Shown here: one piece after another, positions 1 through 8,883 of the stretch
How the letters are laid out: each line of letters begins with the position of its first letter
Numbering within the stretch: position 1 is the first letter of the stretch
Assembly (NCBI GenBank): GCA_035559535.1
Contig: DATMBG010000025.1
Location: 1 to 64,000, forward strand
From: Candidatus Limnocylindrales bacterium
GTDB taxonomy: Bacteria; Moduliflexota; Moduliflexia; Moduliflexales; JAUQPW01
DNA length: 64,000 bases
Direction: 5' to 3'
The notes under the pieces: generated by a model
The model's database searches: none
What the model was told of the DNA's origin: nothing
The model's input: only the letters and a program-made list of their open reading frames with translations
Translations under genes and position numbers: made by a program

Positions 1-277
1 AAATCGTAAAAAAATCTGACATTTAAGAGGTAGAATTTATCCCTTAGGAGGGGAGGAATAGGGATTAAAATCCAGAGAAAATAACCGGTTAAGAGAAAAT
101 TGCTTAAAATAACAGATTGTAAAATTTTCCGTCACTTTGTACGGAAGAAGGTTTACAGGTTCTTCCAGACCTCCCTTCTCTAAGGTTAGAAACTTACCTT
201 CCCATTTAAGTTTTTAAGGGGGAGCGGACCCGGCGGGGAAAGGGCTTTTATCGCTTTCCCTTGGCAAGAGAGGTGGT

Positions 278-303
278 TTGTGTTATATTGATATATAACA
301 CAA
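278..303. promoter_or_regulatory. Perfect 11-bp inverted repeat upstream of HtrA gene
   Basis: The arms TTGTGTTATAT and ATATAACACAA flank a 4-base TGAT spacer, about 80 bp before the start of the HtrA-like gene. The symmetry and AT-rich arms resemble a dimeric repressor operator, and no T-run follows that would make it a terminator. A candidate promoter (TTGACG at 336, TTTAAC at 359, 17-bp spacer) lies between it and the gene. The rest of 1-385 shows no gene. Confidence 0.45.
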
Positions 304-385
304 TAAAACTAATGTTTAAGACAGAGGTTCTAAGTTTGACGTTCTAACGGCTTCACGTTTTAACGAGGACTTAGAGCTTTGAGTT

Positions 386-1438
386 ATGGACTCCTACGCG
401 TATCTTTTTACTTCGGGTAACGGGGAATATTCCCAAGGCAGTGTGGGGACTAAAGAGGAAGCCGAATTCGATGAGGATCTGTTGGATGCCTATTCCCATG
501 CTGTGATCAAGGTAGCCGAGAAACTAAGCCCGGTGGTTGTGAATATCGATGTGACAGTGGAGCGAAAAGGGCGAACCCAGCAAGGTTATCTGGTACCTTT
601 TCAGGCCAGGGGAAGCGGATCCGGGATCATCCTGACTCCAGATGGCTTTATTTTAACCAACAGCCATGTGATTCATGAGGCGAAGAAAATTGAAGTAACG
701 TTGAATGATGGCCGCAAGTATGTGGCCCGGGTCATTGGAGAAGATCCTCAAACGGATCTGGCCGTTATACGCATCGATGATGCTTTCGGTCTTCCCATGG
801 CCGAGTTAGGAGATTCTAAAAAGCTGAAGGTAGGGCAGTTGGTCATTGCTATCGGAAACCCCTATGGTTTTCAGTGTACCGTTACGGCAGGGGTGATTAG
901 TGCTTTAGGACGCTCTTTAAGAACCCAAAGTGGGCGACTTATTGAAGATATCATCCAGACCGATGCCGCCCTCAATCCTGGGAGTTCTGGGGGGGCATTG
1001 GTAGATTCCAGGGGTCGGGTCATCGGGGTTAATACCGCCGTTATCATGCCTGCTCAGGGAATTTGCTTTGCCATTCCCATCAATACGGCTAAACATGTGG
1101 CGGCCTTACTTATTACCTCAGGAAAGGTGACCCGAGGTTATCTGGGTATTGCAGGGCAATTACGACCTTTACATCGGAGCTGGATACGGACTTTTCATTT
1201 GCCCAACGAAACGGGGGTTCTGGTCCTGTCTGTAAATCCAGGAAGCCCCGCCGAACAGGCCGGACTCCGAGAGGGGGATATTATTATCGCTTTAGGAGAT
1301 ATGCCTGTGAGTGGAGTAGATGATATTCACCGTTTCCTGACCGAACATCCAGTCCGGGTGGCCTATCCGATTACTGTTCTCCGGAATCTGGAAAAATTAA
1401 CCCTTCAGGTTATTCCCATCGAATATGACGGGAAGTAG
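386..1438 (+). CDS. HtrA-like trypsin-family serine protease with PDZ domain, no signal peptide
   Basis: This is a 350-residue protease of the S1C/HtrA family. The trypsin-like fold spans about residues 40-235, with a visible catalytic triad of His94 (TNSHVIHE), Asp124 (PQTDLAVIRI) and Ser201 (NPGSSGGAL). A single PDZ domain covers about 250-345 (GVLVLSVNPGSPAEQAGL). The usual GNSGG motif is GSSGG here. The N-terminus is acidic and polar and has no hydrophobic signal or anchor, so it may act in the cytoplasm. The alternative is that the true start lies elsewhere, but no upstream in-frame signal peptide was seen. A second, membrane-anchored HtrA lies at 42453. Family known: quality-control or regulatory proteolysis. 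Target unknown. Confidence 0.9.
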   Translation: MDSYAYLFTSGNGEYSQGSVGTKEEAEFDEDLLDAYSHAVIKVAEKLSPVVVNIDVTVERKGRTQQGYLVPFQARGSGSGIILTPDGFILTNSHVIHEAKKIEVTLNDGRKYVARVIGEDPQTDLAVIRIDDAFGLPMAELGDSKKLKVGQLVIAIGNPYGFQCTVTAGVISALGRSLRTQSGRLIEDIIQTDAALNPGSSGGALVDSRGRVIGVNTAVIMPAQGICFAIPINTAKHVAALLITSGKVTRGYLGIAGQLRPLHRSWIRTFHLPNETGVLVLSVNPGSPAEQAGLREGDIIIALGDMPVSGVDDIHRFLTEHPVRVAYPITVLRNLEKLTLQVIPIEYDGK

Positions 1439-1480
1439 AAGAAGTTCTTAAATCGGGGCGGATCAGATCTTGAGGGAAGG

Positions 1481-2941
1481 CTAACTCGGCAGGATTTGCC
1501 GATAGAGGAATGCGCGGGCCCAGGCAATCTCTTTGGCACTGAATTCACCCAGTGCTAAAAAAGCCAGGGGAATAAGGAATCCAATAATGGGTAATTTTAT
1601 TAAAAGCAACAGATTGGGAACAGGCCAGAGAACAGCCAGCAGGTAAGCAAGTCCGCAAACCAGGATGCTTCGCCACAGGGTTCCTGCCGGGGGGAGGATC
1701 TGCCAGATATAATAGACGGTTAATACGGCCATCCCCGCGCCCAGGCTGGCCACCAGGGCTGTAACCAGGGAGGCCCCCAGAGCCCCTAACCTGGGAATTA
1801 ACACCAGATGACCCACGATGGCTAAAAGCGGCAGAGGTCCGGTCAGTGCAAAGGCCCAGGTAGATCTATTAACAGAAATCAGAATGGAGGTGGCCACCGA
1901 TACCAGGACTAAAATCATGGAACCGAAGTTTAACAGCGCCAAGAGAGGTGCCGCAGGCAAAAAGGTAGGCCCAAAAACCAACTGGACAATATCCGGAGCG
2001 GCCCCGGCAACCATGGCCGTAAAGGGTAATAGCCCAATAACCAAACGCATGGCATCACGACCCAACTCCTTAGCCTGATAACTGTTTCCGGTACGTAGCA
2101 GACGGCTTAAGGTGGAGAGGAGAAGGGGAGAAAAGGATAGGGCAAAAGTACCTGGAATTACAGCTAAATTTTGTGCTACATTGTAGATCCCTGTTTGTTC
2201 TGTAGTAGCTCCCAATCCTTTCAAAATAAAGAGATCTAGCCGGTTATAGAGACTTACACTCAGGGCCGATAGGAACAACGGAATGGCATTTTCCCAAAAT
2301 TTCCAGGTGGGAAGGTTAGAACGGCCAAACAGGGAAGGTCGAAGATAGAAGTAGCCGATAAGGAATTCCACCAGGGAGGCTCCCATACTGCCTAGAATGG
2401 CACCGGGTATGGAAAAGCCTAACTCGACCAGGAGAACGATCAACAAGAGTCTCGCGATATAACGACCTGCACTGATGAGGGCCCGTTGCCTGAAGCTACC
2501 CAGACCGATCAGGATATTTCGGTAGGCGTAGGTAATACTGAAGAGCGGAATATCTAAGGCAAACAACCGGATATAAGCAGCAAGTATGGGTTCATGAAGG
2601 AGTCGGGCAATGAAAGTACTTAGAAGCCATAACAGGGCAACTATTCCTGTACTTACCAAAAGGTGAAGCCGAATCAGGCTGGCTCCAACAGGTCGCCAAT
2701 CCTCGGCTTCACTGATATACTTAATGGTGGGACGTGAAAAAAGCGAGGCAATGCCCCATTCAATCCAGGCAATTAAGGTTGCAACCAGGGCATACAAACC
2801 ATACCCCGAGGACCCCAGCCGATGCGTGAGGAAAACGGTGGTTATCAGGCCCGTTGGTAAAAATAGAGCTTCTGCCAGGAAAACCCGTAGGGTTCCATCA
2901 AATATATGACGACGGCTTACTTGGGAAGACGAGGAATCCAT
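1481..2941 (-). CDS. Polysaccharide flippase (Wzx/MATE-like oligosaccharide exporter)
   Basis: The 486-residue protein is almost entirely hydrophobic, with about 12-14 predicted membrane helices. Its N-terminus carries the early RRHIFDGTLRVFLAEALFLP segment, typical of polysaccharide biosynthesis proteins of the MOP flippase superfamily. Known members flip lipid-linked oligosaccharides across the inner membrane. It lies about 100 bp downstream of the CapK/methyltransferase/dehydrogenase operon on the same strand and near several glycosyltransferases. This suggests it exports the glycan assembled by this region. No clear ribosome site precedes the ATG. Substrate cannot be read from sequence. 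Confidence 0.85.
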   Translation of the reverse strand: MDSSSSQVSRRHIFDGTLRVFLAEALFLPTGLITTVFLTHRLGSSGYGLYALVATLIAWIEWGIASLFSRPTIKYISEAEDWRPVGASLIRLHLLVSTGIVALLWLLSTFIARLLHEPILAAYIRLFALDIPLFSITYAYRNILIGLGSFRQRALISAGRYIARLLLIVLLVELGFSIPGAILGSMGASLVEFLIGYFYLRPSLFGRSNLPTWKFWENAIPLFLSALSVSLYNRLDLFILKGLGATTEQTGIYNVAQNLAVIPGTFALSFSPLLLSTLSRLLRTGNSYQAKELGRDAMRLVIGLLPFTAMVAGAAPDIVQLVFGPTFLPAAPLLALLNFGSMILVLVSVATSILISVNRSTWAFALTGPLPLLAIVGHLVLIPRLGALGASLVTALVASLGAGMAVLTVYYIWQILPPAGTLWRSILVCGLAYLLAVLWPVPNLLLLIKLPIIGFLIPLAFLALGEFSAKEIAWARAFLYRQILPS

Positions 2942-3039
2942 TTAATGGCGAACAACCGATAGTAAGGAATAAGATACCCTGGATAATTAATTAGCTTATA
3001 GACGGTGGATTGTCAACAACCAACTTGTATCTTCCTATT

Positions 3040-4356
3040 TTATTGGAGCTTAGCCGCAAAGTAGCGGGAGGCTAATCCCTTTACCCAAAATCCGGGTATG
3101 AGGCCCCGCCGGTATAGGACCAGACCTCTTTGGAAGAGTCCTCCCAGGAAGCCGGATTGTTCAGTTTGTCGTTTGATTTTTAAGAATCGTTGCATAGCCT
3201 CTTGTTGGGCGATGAGGCTGATCAACGCCCCTCGTTTCTCGGCACTCTGGATCAACGCAGCGATCCGGGGGGCCAGTTTTTCTTCAATTAACTGCTGTAT
3301 GGTCTTCGAATCCAATCCCGCAAAGGTCATCGTTCCTCCTAATACCCCCCCGGAGTTAGTGACAAAATCAGGCAGGCAAAGAATTCCTCGATTTTGCAAG
3401 ATTTGTTCGGCTTCCAATGTAACCGGATAATTGGCCCCTGGACTGATGATACCAGCCTGGACCTGTTTGGCATTTCCTGTATGGATACTTTCACTGGTGG
3501 CACAAGGGCAGAGAAGATCTACCGGGAGGGTCAGCAAGTCCTCCTTGGGTATAAGTTCGGCTTCTTTATAGACATGTACCAGTTCACTTCCGACCTGTTG
3601 GGACAACCTCAAGAGTTCTTTAACGGGTAGACCTTGAGGATGGTAAAGGGCTCCTTGTGAGGTGGAGATGGCCACCATACGGGCCTCTCGTTCTACCAGA
3701 CCCTGGGCAACGGCTGCCCCGACCTTTCCAAAACCCTGAAGGGCAACCCGAAGTCCGGCCAATTTAAGTTTCCTATGTTGGACGGCAACCTGAGCTCCTG
3801 TAATGACTGTCAGCCCGGTGTAAAATCCGGCCAGAAGACGAGAGGGTTCTCTCCGACTTCGCTGGACTCCTACAAAGGTCAACATATCCTCGATTTCAGA
3901 ATTACCGGTGCCGAGATCATGGGCCGGTTGATAACATCCACTTTGTAAGAGGGGGGCCAGGGTAACTGCAAATCGTCGTAGCAGAGCCTGCCGTTGTTGG
4001 GGAGGAGCCTCCGGATCCCCAATAATCCCTGCTTTTGCCCCTCCTCCCGGAAGACCTAAGAACCCAAACTTGAGGGTCATTCGACGGGCTAATATCCTGA
4101 GTTCAGCGAGGGAAACATCGGGAGCTATTCGGATTCCCCCATGGGAACGCCCATTGATCATAGTATCAACCACAAGCCAACCCAGGGACATCCCTGTCTC
4201 GTCAGTTGCTTCACAACTAAAGGAATCGTATCCTAAAGATGGAACCCCTGATAAAGCCAGATCCTCATAGGAGGATCCGGTGAAGCTCCGGGTTGTATTG
4301 CTTCCTGGGGTAGTCTGCCAGGACTCGTCGAGTTTATTTTCTGTTTGATAAGTCAT
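3040..4356 (-). CDS. Glu/Leu/Phe/Val-type amino acid dehydrogenase
   Basis: This is a 438-residue member of the glutamate/leucine/phenylalanine/valine dehydrogenase family, which oxidatively deaminates amino acids or runs in reverse using NAD(P). The substrate lysines are Lys96 (RRMTLKFG) and Lys108 (PGGGAKAGI). The catalytic Asp147 is in PAHDLGTG. A Rossmann motif GFGKVG lies at 208-213, and the TNSGG segment is present, so it looks active. The first 40 residues are atypical. Its ATG overlaps the stop of the methyltransferase by 4 bases, with a good Shine-Dalgarno site (AAGGAG), making it the last gene of a coupled four-gene operon. That context suggests a dedicated biosynthetic role rather than bulk nitrogen assimilation. 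Substrate specificity is unknown. Confidence 0.88.
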   Translation of the reverse strand: MTYQTENKLDESWQTTPGSNTTRSFTGSSYEDLALSGVPSLGYDSFSCEATDETGMSLGWLVVDTMINGRSHGGIRIAPDVSLAELRILARRMTLKFGFLGLPGGGAKAGIIGDPEAPPQQRQALLRRFAVTLAPLLQSGCYQPAHDLGTGNSEIEDMLTFVGVQRSRREPSRLLAGFYTGLTVITGAQVAVQHRKLKLAGLRVALQGFGKVGAAVAQGLVEREARMVAISTSQGALYHPQGLPVKELLRLSQQVGSELVHVYKEAELIPKEDLLTLPVDLLCPCATSESIHTGNAKQVQAGIISPGANYPVTLEAEQILQNRGILCLPDFVTNSGGVLGGTMTFAGLDSKTIQQLIEEKLAPRIAALIQSAEKRGALISLIAQQEAMQRFLKIKRQTEQSGFLGGLFQRGLVLYRRGLIPGFWVKGLASRYFAAKLQ

Positions 4357-5246
4357 GTTTGCACTCCTTCCTCGGCATAAGATCTCGAGGTACTTTGCAT
4401 TGCCTCGTCCAATAGAAAAGTTCGTTTCTCAGCAAGACGTGCTTGTTTCTCGGCACGAAGAGCGAGATAGTAACCGGTTTGATACCGGATCGACCAACGT
4501 TCCAAACTCTCAAAGCTATCCAATATACGCTCCATGGGGGCTTCTAAAACTTTCCAGCCCAGGCGCTCCAGGAGGGTCAGTAACCAAATGGCCGGGGCCC
4601 GGGGGACATGGGAAACTGCCGTGACATGGGTTACAATTAATCCTAAGGCTTCGAGTTGGTGACGGGCTTCTATGAGGTTGTACGTCGCACCTACATAGTA
4701 GGGTACAAGGTGCAAACGATTCAACCAGGTAAAAGGCAGGTGATTACGCAACCAGACAATGGGATTGTGGGGATTGTCCAGGGTGATTATTAAAATTCCT
4801 CCGGGAGCCAGTATACGGACTAACTCGGCCAGGCTTTTAGCTATATCTGCCTTATCCGGAAAGTGGTCCAGTGAGGATCCGGCCAGGATGTACTTTACGG
4901 TTTCTGATTTTAAAGGAATCTGACGTAAATCTCCCACCACGAAAAGGGATCCGCCATCTTTTCCTAAAAGTCGATGCCGGGCAGCCTGAACGATCGCCGA
5001 AGAGTGATCGAGACCAACGCTACCCGGTCCCAAATCGGGCAAGAGGTGATGATCACTCACCGCCTCTTCAAACAGATCTGTTTTCAGACCACGCCCCGGG
5101 TTACCAATCGGTAACCAATCTTGAAGGAGGCGTTTATAAACCCGCCGCATATAAGCCCGCCATATTTCTATGGGGGAACTACAACGGATTTCTTCCAGGA
5201 CTTCGTCCCAGTAAATTTGTGTGGTATAATGGTTTTGTTGAATCAT
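4353..5246 (-). CDS. Class I SAM-dependent methyltransferase
   Basis: The 297-residue protein has a Methyltransf_11-like core at about 60-180. SAM-binding and following strands are visible as VGLDHS, FVVGDLRQIPLKSETV and YILAGSSLDHF, then LVRILAPGGILIITLDNP. The glycine-rich motif I is degenerate. It overlaps the next gene (dehydrogenase) by 4 bases and its own start overlaps the stop of the CapK-like gene by 4 bases. The start has the site GAAGGTG. The target atom and substrate are unknown. By context it would modify the molecule handled by the two adenylate-forming proteins or a glycan intermediate. Family assignment is firm, role is inference. Confidence 0.82.
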   Translation of the reverse strand: MIQQNHYTTQIYWDEVLEEIRCSSPIEIWRAYMRRVYKRLLQDWLPIGNPGRGLKTDLFEEAVSDHHLLPDLGPGSVGLDHSSAIVQAARHRLLGKDGGSLFVVGDLRQIPLKSETVKYILAGSSLDHFPDKADIAKSLAELVRILAPGGILIITLDNPHNPIVWLRNHLPFTWLNRLHLVPYYVGATYNLIEARHQLEALGLIVTHVTAVSHVPRAPAIWLLTLLERLGWKVLEAPMERILDSFESLERWSIRYQTGYYLALRAEKQARLAEKRTFLLDEAMQSTSRSYAEEGVQT

Positions 5247-6598
5247 TTTTTCACCTTCGCCCCTTCCGGATACGCCATCACCCTCAAAAATTTACCCTGG
5301 GGGGTTAGAGGAATATGTTCGACAAACTCAACCGTCACCTGGGTATCCGTACCCAAGACAGAGCGAGCCCGTTCCAACAACTGATTTTGTAATGCCTTTC
5401 GATCTGTGCTGGAGAAAGGTACGATCTGCCATTGGATTTGACCGGGTGCAGGTTGAATAACTCGAGATTGTAGGGTGGATTTTAATTCATGTTTGAATAA
5501 AGCTTCTAGCATCAGAAAGGAGAGCTCTCGACCATTGGGAAGACGGATGACGTCGGTACAACGCCCGCTCAACTGTTCCAATAGAGGTAAGGATCTACCA
5601 CATGGACAGGGTTTCTGTGCCAGGATACCTTGATCGCCCTGGCGGTAATTAAGCAGGACCATTCCGAGATTGCGTAGATTGGAAATAACCACCTCACCTG
5701 GCTCACCTGGGGGGACGGTCCTTCCCTTTTCATCAACCAATCGTACCGCACAGAGATCTATATTTAGATGAAAACCCTGGCGATATTCGCACTGGAATCC
5801 AATTCGTCCGGCTTCTGCAGATAGGTAAGCCGAATAGACCAGACAACCAAACGTTTTTTCAATCAGATCCCGTCCGCCGGGAGAAAGGAGATCCCCCCCA
5901 TACATCCAAACCCGAGGTAGAGCAATACGCCATTGGCGGTCGGATAGAAATCGAAAAAACTGATCCGCATAAGACCCATAGGAGAATACTACCTGGGGCC
6001 GAAAGGTGTTAATCTTCTCAACCACAGCTTCAAAGGGTTCCTCTATGGAAATAAATTGACGATGAGCCAGGCCTCGGGGTGCTAGAGTTTGTGAGCTCCA
6101 GAAAGCGCGGATCTTTAAGGTCAATGAGGTAGGGGGAAAGATATAAAGTTGACGTTGTCCATAACTCTGTCCTATCAGATGGTTTAATATACCACGATCT
6201 CTTTCGGCATAGGCAAGCTCACGTAAAATAGAAGCGTTATCCCAATAAATGGTACGCTGAGCCCGGGACTGGGATCCACTGCTATACCAAACCTGTCGAG
6301 ATCCTTCGTCATAGCACGTCGAAGTAAACCGGTCCAGATTGTTTCGTAGGATGAAACTATCGATCAGAGGAAGTTGGGTCAGGTCATCGACGGTTTGGAA
6401 ATCCTCTGGGCGTAGCCCTCGTTCGTCCATAGCCCTACGATAAAACGGCACCGTACGATAGGCATGTCGGATTATCGAGTGTATACGATGACACTGAAGC
6501 CGTTCAATCCATTCCACAGGCCAGAAAGGCAACCTGCGCTCGATACAAGAAAGGGTACCTACATATCCGCTATTAAGAAATCGCTTCATCCAACTCAT
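5243..6598 (-). CDS. CapK/PaaK-like adenylate-forming protein (copy 2)
   Basis: This 451-residue protein belongs to the phenylacetate-CoA ligase/CapK branch of adenylate-forming enzymes. Visible blocks are the N-terminal HAYRTVPFYRRAMDERGL, the A3-like YSSGSQSRAQRTIY, a central YGGDLLSPGGRDLIEKTFG, then YSAYLSAEAGRIGFQCE, GEVVISNL and LLNYRQGD, the cysteine pair CPCGRSLP, and a C-terminal domain ending PLTPQGKF. The ATP-loop motif departs from canonical SSGTTG. Family members activate carboxylates to acyl-AMP, and CapK homologues occur in capsule clusters with unproven chemistry. It overlaps its paralogue at 6573 by 26 bases. The start has AAGGAG eleven bases upstream. Confidence 0.82.
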   Translation of the reverse strand: MSWMKRFLNSGYVGTLSCIERRLPFWPVEWIERLQCHRIHSIIRHAYRTVPFYRRAMDERGLRPEDFQTVDDLTQLPLIDSFILRNNLDRFTSTCYDEGSRQVWYSSGSQSRAQRTIYWDNASILRELAYAERDRGILNHLIGQSYGQRQLYIFPPTSLTLKIRAFWSSQTLAPRGLAHRQFISIEEPFEAVVEKINTFRPQVVFSYGSYADQFFRFLSDRQWRIALPRVWMYGGDLLSPGGRDLIEKTFGCLVYSAYLSAEAGRIGFQCEYRQGFHLNIDLCAVRLVDEKGRTVPPGEPGEVVISNLRNLGMVLLNYRQGDQGILAQKPCPCGRSLPLLEQLSGRCTDVIRLPNGRELSFLMLEALFKHELKSTLQSRVIQPAPGQIQWQIVPFSSTDRKALQNQLLERARSVLGTDTQVTVEFVEHIPLTPQGKFLRVMAYPEGAKVKK

Positions 6599-7973
6599 AG
6601 GGTTGGTAACTCCTTATTCCATCAAAAATTGTTTCTCCTTGAGGTTTCTGGCGTAACGAAAGGACAGTACGAACTTTACCTCCAGGTGTTCGTGGAATTT
6701 GATCGGTAAAGGTCAGGTTGATGGTGATATCTTCCCCGAGGATACGGTTTAGGTTATGGGTAATGCGTTGAGCCATGGCCTGTCTATTACAGGTTCCAGA
6801 AGCTACCAGTGCAATGCGGAAATGGGTACCGCTCTCTTGAACGATCTGGTATTGCCAGAGTTCCTCTTCAACCAGGAAAACGTCCTTTACCCGCATGGGA
6901 TGTATAAGTCGACCGGAAGTTAATTGAATCCAATCGTCGGAGCGAGCCTGGGGGAGTGAGAGCCTGGGTAATGAACGCCCACAAGGACATGGGCCGGGTA
7001 ATATACAGGCGATATCACCCAGTCGGTAATTCAGGAGTACCGTCGCCCGATTGACCAGGTTTGAGAGGATCACATCCCCGCTTTCACCATCCGGTAGGGT
7101 TTCACCCTTCTCGTTGACAATACGAACCGGATATAGATCGATATTGAGATGCAAACCCATATTGTAGAAGCACTCAAAGCCAATCTTGAATGCTTCGGTA
7201 GCCTGATAGGTGCTGAGTAAAGGAAGACCAAAGGTTTCGGTAATCAAACGCCGAACAGGGTTAGAGAGACCATCTGAGCTGTAGGTGACGATTTTAGGAC
7301 GATGAAAAGGGACTCCTGTGGTATAAAGATACGGGAAGAGAACTTCAAGATAAGATCCGTAGCTGTGAAGTACGTCTGGTTTAAATTCGTTGATTAAGGG
7401 AACATTTTTTTCCGGTGGATCTAGCGGCAGATACTGTCGTTGAATGCGGATGCCTTTAGGGAGAAAACCGTGTTTTTGACAAAATTTATGTACCTCTTTG
7501 GCTACCCCGGAGGACGTGGCAATGCTGGTCTCGCGGTATCCCAGCGAACGCCCCACCAGTTTCACAATCATCGATCGCTCACGTTCACCGTGTGCAGCGT
7601 TCTGAAAAAGTGAAGTCGCATCATGGTAAACGGTCCCATGGGTATGGGTACTCCTTCCGGTTCGCAACTTCAGGTAATAATCCCGGGGTTGGGCAGTAGA
7701 GACCAGATCCTCGGGGTTCTGTTGTAAATGCTTACGTTCCAGTATCGGCAGTCGTGAGAGATCCTCAGCGGTTCGAAAATCGCCTGGGCTTAAGCCCAGG
7801 TTATCCATCACCCTTCGATAATAGGGTACCCTGTGATAAGCATAGGCTATCATGCTTTGTACGCGCCGTGCCTGGGCACGTTGGATAACCTCCAAGGGTT
7901 CAAAGGGGAACCGGGTCTGGCCTCGCAGATGATAAGCCAGATAAATACTCCATTTTAAACGACTCCACCACAT
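6573..7973 (-). CDS. CapK/PaaK-like adenylate-forming protein (copy 1)
   Basis: The 466-residue product is a paralogue of the next gene, sharing the family blocks: AYHRVPYYRRVMDNLGL near 45, YQATEAFKIGFECFYN, GDVILSNL, LLNYRLGDI, CPCGRSLP and the C-terminal PRTPGGKVRTV. Its A3 position reads LRTGRSTHTHGTVYHD, so the Ser/Thr/Gly nucleotide loop is poorly conserved. It heads the operon, with a strong AGGAGG site before ATG and about 1.1 kb of upstream noncoding DNA. It probably arose with copy 2 by tandem duplication. It may activate a carboxylate, act on a carrier-bound substrate, or form a heteromer with copy 2. None of these is shown by sequence. Confidence 0.8.
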   Translation of the reverse strand: MWWSRLKWSIYLAYHLRGQTRFPFEPLEVIQRAQARRVQSMIAYAYHRVPYYRRVMDNLGLSPGDFRTAEDLSRLPILERKHLQQNPEDLVSTAQPRDYYLKLRTGRSTHTHGTVYHDATSLFQNAAHGERERSMIVKLVGRSLGYRETSIATSSGVAKEVHKFCQKHGFLPKGIRIQRQYLPLDPPEKNVPLINEFKPDVLHSYGSYLEVLFPYLYTTGVPFHRPKIVTYSSDGLSNPVRRLITETFGLPLLSTYQATEAFKIGFECFYNMGLHLNIDLYPVRIVNEKGETLPDGESGDVILSNLVNRATVLLNYRLGDIACILPGPCPCGRSLPRLSLPQARSDDWIQLTSGRLIHPMRVKDVFLVEEELWQYQIVQESGTHFRIALVASGTCNRQAMAQRITHNLNRILGEDITINLTFTDQIPRTPGGKVRTVLSLRQKPQGETIFDGIRSYQPYELDEAIS

Positions 7974-8050
7974 GGGATTTCCTCCTGGATCCTGTCTCCT
8001 CTTCCAGAAGATTTTCTACGGCATATCCCAAAAACTGATTCCATAAGTAT

Positions 8051-8172
8051 TTTGTTTACTTAGTCTTGCTTAACTTTTAAACGGCCCCTCACCCCCGGCC
8101 CCTCTCCTATAGCGTGGGAGAGGGGCGTTGGGAAGTGAAAGCCGTACTATGAGACTGAAATTAAGTAAACAG
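8051..8172. repeat. MITE-like element A, copy 1
   Basis: This unit of about 120 bp begins TTTGTTTACTTAGTCTTGCT and ends TTAAGTAAACAG, so GTTTACTTA/TAAGTAAAC form terminal inverted repeats. Inside is a G/C-rich hairpin, CCCCTCTCC facing GGAGAGGGG around 8099-8125. It contains no coding potential. A second, closely similar copy lies 380 bp downstream at 8433. Size and structure suggest a nonautonomous mobile or RNA-hairpin repeat. No flanking target duplication was resolved by eye. Confidence 0.6.
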
Positions 8173-8432
8173 TGTAGTAAGTCGGTTTTGATGTTTTTGA
8201 ATAATCCTTCGTCTTCTCCGAAGAGGAGCCGGTACACTTTGCCCGGCCTTGGACCCTAAATAAGATAGAAGTGTTTTTTTACTATCTAAAAGTACTAATA
8301 GATAATTTTTAAGCAATATATATACCTAAATAAGTATATCTATACGTTTATAGGTATAATTTAACTATAAATTGAATTAAAATTATTTCAATAGGTAATA
8401 TGAGGAAAATAAAAAAATTTAAAGGAGAGGAC
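8173..8432. other. AT-rich spacer between the two element A copies
   Basis: About 8270-8420 is markedly AT-rich, with repeated TATATA/AAATTA words and no open frame. It lies upstream of the CapK operon (which starts at 7973 on the minus strand), so it may contain that operon's promoter. No convincing -35/-10 pair was chosen. Confidence 0.3.
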
Positions 8433-8540
8433 TTTGTTTACTTAGTTTTGCTTAACCTTTAAATGGTCCTCACCCTCTGGCCCCTCTCCCACGCCACAGG
8501 AGAGGAGAGTTGGGGCATGGAGTCAAAAGTAAGTAAACAG
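8433..8540. repeat. MITE-like element A, copy 2
   Basis: It starts TTTGTTTACTTAGTTTTGCT, continues through a CCCCTCTCC...GGAGAGGAG hairpin, and ends AAGTAAGTAAACAG. It is the same family and orientation as copy 1 at 8051, with several substitutions and a shorter loop. The two copies therefore diverged after duplication. It is noncoding. The 8541-8880 stretch that follows has no recognisable gene. Confidence 0.6.
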
Positions 8541-8883
8541 GGTAGAAGTACCTCATCGAACCATGTCGGCAGGAGGAAGGGAAAGGGATTTTTAGATCTG
8601 ATCTCTGTTTTTTACCTGGACAAAGAGTAAAAACATATAAATTAAATATATCTCTTACTGGGATTCTTTAATCTGGGCCGGTTCCGGATCGAAGGGGATC
8701 GGGGATAAAAAGGGTAAATATTTACGGGCCGTGAACTTATTTAGATTGAATAGAGAAGAACCGACGAGAGTGAAGAAGGAAGCCGGTTCAAGGGATCCTG
8801 TTGGGGAAGAGCTTTTATTTTGAGGGAGGTCCTCTACGCATCACGTTAAGGATTAGATGTGGAGTCCAGACACCCCCCTGGTC

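Noticed and set aside
1818-2078. Plus-strand open frames opposite the flippase
   Set aside because: They are opposite-strand shadows with no motifs of their own.
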